From NCBI GenBank assembly GCA_002483745.1, contig DLIM01000052.1, forward strand, positions 1-6,518: a DNA stretch of 6,518 bases, written 5' to 3'. The position numbers were made by a program, and so were the translations under genes. Source of the stretch: Caryophanales bacterium UBA7642 (GTDB lineage: Bacteria; Bacillota_I; Bacilli_A; RFN20; CAG-288). Below the pieces are notes generated by a model. The model was not told the origin of the DNA. It saw nothing but the letters and a program-made list of their open reading frames with translations, and ran no database searches. Shown here piece by piece: positions 1 through 3,985 of the stretch (positions within the stretch are counted from its first letter, which is position 1; each line of letters begins with the position of its first letter).

Positions 1-612
1 ACTGGCAAATTAGGTCAGACTATTGCTTCAAAAGTCGTTAATGCTTTTGATAATGGTGTCATTCCTAATGGCTGGGGAACTGAGAACGTCGATGATGAGG
101 GCAATACTCCTACCGCTAATCAGCTCATTAAAGATGGTGTCCTAATCAACTATATGCTTGATCGATATACTTCAAGAAAGATTGATCCTTCTTTAAAGGA
201 AACCGGATCCTGCAGAAGAGAAAGTTACCGTTATGTTCCAACTACCAGAATGACTAACACCTATATTGGAAACGGAACCTCAACTAAAGAGGAAATCATC
301 AAGAGCGTCAAGAAAGGCATCTACTGTGTCTCCTTCACAGGCGGACAGGTTGATCCTTCTACTGATCAGTTCATCTTTACTTCTTCAGCTGCTTATACCA
401 TTGAAGATGGCAAGATCGGACATCTGATTAAGCCGGTTTCTTTAATAGGATATGGCTATGAGGTCTTACCTAATATTGAGATGGTCGCTAATGACTTAGA
501 AAGAGCTCCCGGTGTCTGTGGTGCTGCTTCTGGATCTTGCTATGTCGAAGTTGGTCAACCTACATTATTAGTCAAGAAGATATTAGTCGGTGGCGCTGGA
601 GGCAATAACTAA
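1..612 (+). CDS. tldD: Metalloprotease TldD, C-terminal part (5' end outside window)
   Basis: This is the zinc-metalloprotease subunit of the TldD/TldE heterodimer, a cytosolic protease that cuts unfolded peptides; in E. coli it is known for microcin B17 maturation and CcdA degradation. The reading frame is open from base 1 and gives 203 residues. The family is about 460-480 residues, so more than half is missing, including the HExxxH zinc motif. Visible family signatures are RRESYRYVPTTRMTNTYI (codons at about 217-270), GIYCVSFTGGQVD, SLIGYGYEVL and the C-terminal GVCG followed by VGQPTLLV. The Cys of GVCG (517-519) matches the third zinc ligand of E. coli TldD. The ATG at 154 is an internal Met, because the conserved frame runs through it from base 1. 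The stop is TAA, one base before pmbA. I see no frameshift. The identification is firm; only the start is unknown. Confidence 0.95.
   Translation, partial: TGKLGQTIASKVVNAFDNGVIPNGWGTENVDDEGNTPTANQLIKDGVLINYMLDRYTSRKIDPSLKETGSCRRESYRYVPTTRMTNTYIGNGTSTKEEIIKSVKKGIYCVSFTGGQVDPSTDQFIFTSSAAYTIEDGKIGHLIKPVSLIGYGYEVLPNIEMVANDLERAPGVCGAASGSCYVEVGQPTLLVKKILVGGAGGNN
598..602 (+). promoter_or_regulatory. Shine-Dalgarno site of pmbA
   Basis: GGAGG lies 11 bases before the ATG at 614. It sits inside the last Gly codons of tldD, so the end of TldD and the ribosome binding site of pmbA share the same bases. This site decides the start: a GTG at 590 in the same frame would place the start before the site. 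Confidence 0.8.
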
Positions 613-613
613 T

Positions 614-1939
614 ATGTCTATCAATCTAAAAAAGTATTTCGAAGAAGGTAAAAAGTTAGGATTAGATCCTTATCAGATCAGTTTTGGTACCTCAACTGAA
701 ACGACGGTCTCCGTTTTTAACAATGAAGTCGAGACTCAGCAGATTGGTGCCTCTAGTTCTGTTTCTGCTAAAGGCCTTTATGAGGGGAAGATTGGTCATT
801 TCTCAACTGATGCTATTGATTCGAATACAGCTGAATTGATGGCTAAGTCCTGCTTAGAATCTGCTAAATATGGACGTGAAGATAAAGCTGATAACTTCTT
901 TAAGGGCGGTAAGAAATACCGTAAGGCGAAAGTCTATTTTGCAGATTTTGTTCCATCCTCTTTAAAGGATCTGAGAGCTTTTGCTTTAGAAATTTCTAAG
1001 ATTGCTCAGGCTAAGGATAAGAGAATCACAAAGACTCAGGTTGATATCACCATGACTGAAGGCACTTCCTTGAAAGCTAATTCTTTAGGTTTGAAGTGCA
1101 AAGATAAGTCGATTGTCTATGTTGGCTATGTCAGTTTAGTTGCTGAGAATGAAAAAGGCGAGCCTAGATCAGGCGGTTATATGTTTACTTCCTTCCATAA
1201 TCTCGATGAATTAAAGGTTAATGCCTTAAAGGCTATTGACCACGCTTCTAAGGATGCTTTGGATTTCTTTGGCTCTGGAGCTGTCAAAGGCAAGAACTAT
1301 AAAGTTGTCTTAAGCCCGGATTCTGTTGCTTCTTTGCTTTCGTTCTATGTCGGCCAATTATCAGCTAAGTCAGTTCATAAGCATCTCTCTTTGTTTGAAG
1401 GTAAGATCAATACGGAGATTGCTAGCACTTGTCTGACTATTCTTCATACTCCTCATGTCTCGGCTTTAGGTGCCTCAAGCTTTGATTCTGATGGTGAACC
1501 TACTTGTGACTTCCCAGTCATTAAGAAAGGCGTTCTAGTTAACTACTTCCAGTCATTAGAAACTGCCAATGAAGAACATATCGAGTCTAATGGCTGTGGA
1601 CAAGGAAACGGCAATGCCGGTCCGGTTGTTTTAACAGTTAAGCCGGGAAGATATTCAAGAGATGATCTTTTTAAGAAGATGAACAATGGCCTATATATCA
1701 ATTCCATCAGTGGATTGAACTCCGGTATTGATGGTCAGACTCTTGATTTCTCTTTGCCTTGCCAAGGCTATGTCATTAAAGATGGTGAGGTTAAGGAAGC
1801 TACTTCTATGATTATCTGTGCTGGCAACTTAAAGACTCTCTTTGAGTCCATAAAAGCTGTTGGCAATGATTCTGAGACTTTCTCTTCTACTATCACTCCT
1901 TCTATTCTTGTTAAGCAATTAGCTATTTCAGGCAAATAG
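614..1939 (+). CDS. pmbA: Metalloprotease subunit PmbA/TldE
   Basis: This is the partner subunit of TldD in the TldD/TldE peptidase (441 residues, close to the usual ~450). TldE has the same fold as TldD but no zinc site, and none is visible here: there is no HExxxH. Family motifs visible are FDSDGEPT at residues 290-297 and the C-terminal core with SISGLNSGIDGQ, LDFSLPCQGY and VIKDGE ending near residue 392. The N-terminal half (residues 1-200) is the variable substrate-contact region, with an internal SVSAKGLYEGKIGHFSTD stretch typical of the family. The ATG at 614 is chosen because GGAGG lies at 598-602. There is one base between the tldD stop and this start, so the genes are co-transcribed and probably translationally coupled, which fits 1:1 subunit synthesis. 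A strong terminator follows at once. The stop is TAG. Confidence 0.94.
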   Translation: MSINLKKYFEEGKKLGLDPYQISFGTSTETTVSVFNNEVETQQIGASSSVSAKGLYEGKIGHFSTDAIDSNTAELMAKSCLESAKYGREDKADNFFKGGKKYRKAKVYFADFVPSSLKDLRAFALEISKIAQAKDKRITKTQVDITMTEGTSLKANSLGLKCKDKSIVYVGYVSLVAENEKGEPRSGGYMFTSFHNLDELKVNALKAIDHASKDALDFFGSGAVKGKNYKVVLSPDSVASLLSFYVGQLSAKSVHKHLSLFEGKINTEIASTCLTILHTPHVSALGASSFDSDGEPTCDFPVIKKGVLVNYFQSLETANEEHIESNGCGQGNGNAGPVVLTVKPGRYSRDDLFKKMNNGLYINSISGLNSGIDGQTLDFSLPCQGYVIKDGEVKEATSMIICAGNLKTLFESIKAVGNDSETFSSTITPSILVKQLAISGK

Positions 1940-1947
1940 CAATTCTT

Positions 1948-1980
1948 AGGCAGCTAGATGAAACTAGTTGCCTTTTTATT
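1948..1980 (+). terminator. Intrinsic terminator after tldD-pmbA
   Basis: A 10-bp stem (AGGCAGCTAG with CTAGTTGCCT, one G-U pair) has a six-base loop ATGAAA and runs directly into TTTTATT. It begins nine bases after the pmbA stop and has the full form of a Rho-independent terminator. It ends the tldD-pmbA unit and lies just before the next ATG at 1986. Confidence 0.9.
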
Positions 1981-1985
1981 AAAAA

Positions 1986-2894
1986 ATGAAAAACCAAATT
2001 AAAGAGTTTCAAAACAAAGAGGAACTCATAAGCTATCTTGAAAAGTTCAGAAAGAAGAGCTTTTTCCTCTTTGTTCTTTTCATTGTCTTAGGCTCAGTCT
2101 TTGGGGCTTCTGGTTTAGCTTTGATTTTAGTAGGGCTTATTGCTTTCACTGATGCTGCTCAGATAGCCTTAGTAATAACTGGTTTCATTTGCTTTTTAGC
2201 TATTACACCTTCTTTTATAATTGGTTCTCTTCATCAGTCTGATCAGTATCAGGAATTAGTATTTGGCTATTTCTTTAAGTATTTAAAAAAGAATCCTGAT
2301 TATGAGGATATCTCCTTTAATGTTAAAGCTGACCGCTATGTGCTTGATAAGAAGCTGATTGCTCCTTTGAACCTTAAGTTTGATTATGGCAAGCTTTTCT
2401 TGATCAAAGGAAAAGTAAAAGGAATTACTTTCTTTTCCGTCAGCTATCAATACACCACCAATGAGAAAGGCCACCCTGTTGATAAGAATGGCCGTTACTT
2501 CCAGTTTGATGCCTCTCTTATTAGCCAGCCTCTTATTATTAAGAATAAAGTCGGTCGTGATTTCTTTAAGAATGTCAAGCTAAGCGAAGAGATTCAAAGT
2601 GAGTCTATTAGCTTCAATAACCAGTTTAGTGTATCAGCCTCTGATAAGACACAAGGCTATGCGTTTCTTGATTCTATTAGAATCGATGGCTTAAGAACAG
2701 TAGCTTTTGATTTCCAGGCAAAGCCATCAGTCTATGCTTCTCCTTATGGAGTAGCAGTCTGCTTTGATGACTACCAGACTTTAAAGATTAGATTCTCTAC
2801 TCATATAGATGATGCTTTTGTTAATTCCTTTGAAAGAGAGATGAATCTACCTCTTCGCTTAGCTAAGGCTCTTGAAGTCGATAAAAGTAAATAA
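1986..2894 (+). CDS. DUF3137-like two-helix membrane protein, function unknown
   Basis: This 302-residue protein has no known function. It begins with a short charged N-terminus, then two hydrophobic segments (about residues 25-54 and 58-82), then a soluble domain of about 215 residues with alternating beta-like segments, probably cytosolic. The layout and the segment around residues 206-230 (SISFNNQFSVSASDKTQGYAFL) resemble DUF3137 proteins, in which a similar strand and a D-containing turn precede a C-terminal beta unit. That assignment comes from memory of the family. The ATG at 1986 is forced: TAA at 1980-1982 is in frame just upstream, and the next in-frame start-type codon lies inside the hydrophobic region. 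No Shine-Dalgarno sequence precedes it; the preceding bases are the terminator T-tract. No convincing promoter is visible. It is followed by mntP after 57 bases. Confidence 0.75.
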   Translation: MKNQIKEFQNKEELISYLEKFRKKSFFLFVLFIVLGSVFGASGLALILVGLIAFTDAAQIALVITGFICFLAITPSFIIGSLHQSDQYQELVFGYFFKYLKKNPDYEDISFNVKADRYVLDKKLIAPLNLKFDYGKLFLIKGKVKGITFFSVSYQYTTNEKGHPVDKNGRYFQFDASLISQPLIIKNKVGRDFFKNVKLSEEIQSESISFNNQFSVSASDKTQGYAFLDSIRIDGLRTVAFDFQAKPSVYASPYGVAVCFDDYQTLKIRFSTHIDDAFVNSFEREMNLPLRLAKALEVDKSK

Positions 2895-2946
2895 AGTTAG
2901 TCTAGACTTCTTTCTTTAATAGACATACACTTTACTAGCAACTTTA
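2892..2946 (+). repeat. 7-bp inverted repeat flanking the mntP promoter candidate
   Basis: TAAAGTT (2892-2898, overlapping the upstream stop codon) and AACTTTA (2940-2946) are perfect inverted copies 41 bases apart. A second short match, CTAG at 2902-2905 and 2935-2938, lies just inside. The arms bracket the candidate promoter. They could be protein-binding half sites or the foot of a weak RNA hairpin in read-through transcripts; chance is possible in such AT-rich DNA. Confidence 0.3.
2903..2931 (+). promoter_or_regulatory. Candidate promoter for mntP
   Basis: TAGACT (2903-2908) and TACACT (2926-2931) are separated by exactly 17 bases, and each matches the sigma-A consensus at four of six positions. 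Transcription would begin near 2938, giving a leader of about 14 bases before the mntP ATG. The elements are modest, so this is tentative; mntP could also be read through from the upstream gene, since no terminator is evident between them. Confidence 0.4.
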
Positions 2947-2951
2947 AAACT

Positions 2952-3536
2952 ATGGATTGGTTAAATGTTTCATTAGTTTCAGTATCAATGGCTGTTGATA
3001 CCATGACAGTCGGGGCAACCGATGGCTTAAGAGAGCCAGATATGCCTAAAGCTAAAATGGTATTCATACCTTTTTGCTTTGGCTTATTTCAGTTTCTAAT
3101 GCCAGTAATCGGCTACTTTATCGGATTTAGTTTCCAGGAGCAGTTAGAAGCTTATATTCCTTGGATTGCTTTTTCCTTGCTGACTTTCTTATCTCTAAAA
3201 AGCATTATTGAATGGATCAAGGATAGGAAAGAAGTTAAGAAGCATCCTGAGAATAACGAAGTCGAAATAAAAAGGATTTCTTTATGGGAAATCTTTACTC
3301 AGAGTATCGCTACTTCCATAGATGCTTTGTGTATAGGGTTTGTTTATCTTGATAAGACCATCCCTCAGGCCATGCTGATTTTCGGAATAATCGGAATTGT
3401 TACCTTCCTGCTTTCACTTTTGACTACGGCTTTAGGTAAGAAAATCGGTAATAAGCTTTCTAACTGGGCTGGTCTAATTGCCGGTGTTGTATTCTTTGCT
3501 ACGGGTTTAAAAATCCTTTTAGAAGGAATTCTTTAA
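2952..3536 (+). CDS. mntP: Manganese efflux pump MntP-like
   Basis: This is a 194-residue polytopic membrane protein of the MntP (formerly YebN) family, which exports Mn(II) and protects against manganese excess. The two halves show the family's internal repeat: SMAVDTMTVGA near residues 12-22 in the first helix and SIATSIDALCIGF near residues 118-130 in the fourth. Asp16 aligns with Asp16 of E. coli MntP, and Asp124 corresponds to the second-repeat Asp. About six hydrophobic segments are visible (near 4-22, 36-58, 68-88, 113-130, 138-160 and 172-192), with a charged loop at residues 89-108 between the halves. Its length equals that of typical members (about 185-195). The ATG at 2952 has no Shine-Dalgarno site. 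No alternative start codon lies between it and the in-frame stop at 2898, and the next Met (residue 13) would cut away most of the first helix. No Mn-sensing riboswitch fits the 57-base upstream gap. Confidence 0.9.
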   Translation: MDWLNVSLVSVSMAVDTMTVGATDGLREPDMPKAKMVFIPFCFGLFQFLMPVIGYFIGFSFQEQLEAYIPWIAFSLLTFLSLKSIIEWIKDRKEVKKHPENNEVEIKRISLWEIFTQSIATSIDALCIGFVYLDKTIPQAMLIFGIIGIVTFLLSLLTTALGKKIGNKLSNWAGLIAGVVFFATGLKILLEGIL

Positions 3537-3546
3537 ATAGTTCCTT
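3523..3546 (+). terminator. Weak hairpin over the mntP stop codon
   Basis: AAGGAA (3523-3528) and TTCCTT (3541-3546) can pair as a six-base stem with the mntP stop codon in the loop; ATTT follows. The stem is short and AT-rich and the T-run is poor, so it is at best a weak terminator. Confidence 0.25.
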
Positions 3547-3616
3547 ATTTACCTTAGTAATTGATTATATTTCTTGCTTATTTATCTAAATGGGAAGCGT
3601 TTTAATAGAAGTCTTC

Positions 3617-3645
3617 TTGCATACCAAACCAATTATCTTTATACT
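3617..3645 (+). promoter_or_regulatory. Sigma-A-type promoter of secG
   Basis: TTGCAT (3617-3622), a 17-base spacer and TATACT (3640-3645) form the best promoter in the window. Transcription would begin near 3652, leaving a leader of about 27 bases that contains the secG Shine-Dalgarno site. The site lies inside any upstream extension of secG, which argues against a start at the TTG at 3574. The rest of the 142-base gap between mntP and secG (3537-3678) shows no gene, tRNA or other clear element. Confidence 0.75.
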
Positions 3646-3668
3646 AATAGGGTTAAAGAATCAGAGAT

Positions 3669-3673
3669 AGAGG
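3669..3673 (+). promoter_or_regulatory. Shine-Dalgarno site of secG
   Basis: AGAGG lies five bases before the ATG at 3679 and fixes that codon as the start of secG. Confidence 0.7.
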
Positions 3674-3678
3674 TTAAA

Positions 3679-3909
3679 ATGACAACTGCTGCACAAATAG
3701 TACTATTAGTATTATCGTTCATCATGATCATTATTACCTTACTCCAGTCTGGAAAATCTGAAGGTGCATCTGCTGCCGTTATGGGCGGCAATAAGATGAA
3801 TATCTTCACCAGAACTAAGGAGCGAGGCGCTGATAAAGTCATGACAATTATCACCGCAGTCTTCTGCGTGGCTTTCTTCATAACTGCTCTACTCTGCAAT
3901 TATCTGTAA
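3679..3909 (+). CDS. secG: Preprotein translocase subunit SecG
   Basis: This is the small non-essential subunit of the SecYEG protein-export channel in the cytoplasmic membrane; it assists SecA-driven translocation. The product has 76 residues, the normal size. It has two hydrophobic helices (about residues 5-22 and 55-74) joined by the conserved loop LLQSGKSEGASAAVMGG (residues 21-37), then a short segment NIFTRTKERGADK, in which the TRTKERGADK part leads into the second helix as in other SecG proteins. The start at 3679 is chosen from the AGAGG five bases upstream and from the promoter at 3617-3645. The open frame extends back to a TTG at 3574, but that stretch does not look like SecG. The secG-rnr order is the one known from Bacillus and relatives, where smpB and ssrA follow. 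A terminator-like hairpin lies between this gene and rnr. Confidence 0.93.
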   Translation: MTTAAQIVLLVLSFIMIIITLLQSGKSEGASAAVMGGNKMNIFTRTKERGADKVMTIITAVFCVAFFITALLCNYL

Positions 3910-3925
3910 ACGAGTATAAACACTT

Positions 3926-3957
3926 GGGGCCAGCGAAAAGCCCCTTTTGTTTTCTTT
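3926..3957 (+). terminator. Terminator or attenuator between secG and rnr
   Basis: GGGGC (3926-3930) pairs with GCCCC (3940-3944) around a nine-base loop, followed by a T-rich run TTTTGTTTTCTTT. The stem is short but entirely G-C, so it is a plausible intrinsic terminator. It lies 29 bases before the rnr start, and I see no strong promoter between the two. It may therefore be partial, letting a fraction of secG transcripts continue into rnr. Confidence 0.7.
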
Positions 3958-3976
3958 AACGGAATTTAAAAATTAC

Positions 3977-3981
3977 AAGGA
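3977..3981 (+). promoter_or_regulatory. Shine-Dalgarno site of rnr
   Basis: AAGGA lies four bases before the ATG at 3986. The spacing is a little short but supports this start. Confidence 0.55.
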
Positions 3982-3985
3982 AACA

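Noticed and set aside
154..612. A complete 152-residue gene starting at ATG 154
   Set aside because: The same frame is open from base 1 and already shows TldD-like sequence before 154, so this ATG is an internal Met of a gene cut by the window edge.
590..613. GTG at 590 as the pmbA start
   Set aside because: It would overlap tldD by 23 bases and lie upstream of the GGAGG at 598-602, which instead serves the ATG at 614.
2283..2474. Minus-strand open frame inside the DUF3137-like gene
   Set aside because: It lies wholly inside a gene with coherent protein features on the plus strand and shows no domain or ribosome site of its own.
2895..2951. A manganese (yybP-ykoY) riboswitch before mntP
   Set aside because: The gap is only 57 bases and lacks the paired stems and conserved loop expected of that class.
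3590..3670. Short 26-codon open frame upstream of secG
   Set aside because: It overlaps the predicted promoter, has no ribosome site and is of a length expected by chance.
3574..3678. N-terminal extension of secG from TTG 3574
   Set aside because: The extra 35 residues do not resemble SecG, and the stretch contains the promoter and the Shine-Dalgarno site for ATG 3679.
3537..3678. A tRNA or small RNA gene in the gap before secG
   Set aside because: No cloverleaf, CCA end or T-loop sequence is visible; the gap is explained by a promoter and leader.
3639..3899. Minus-strand open frame opposite secG
   Set aside because: It is the reverse-strand image of a clear secG gene; its hydrophobic runs mirror the secG helices.
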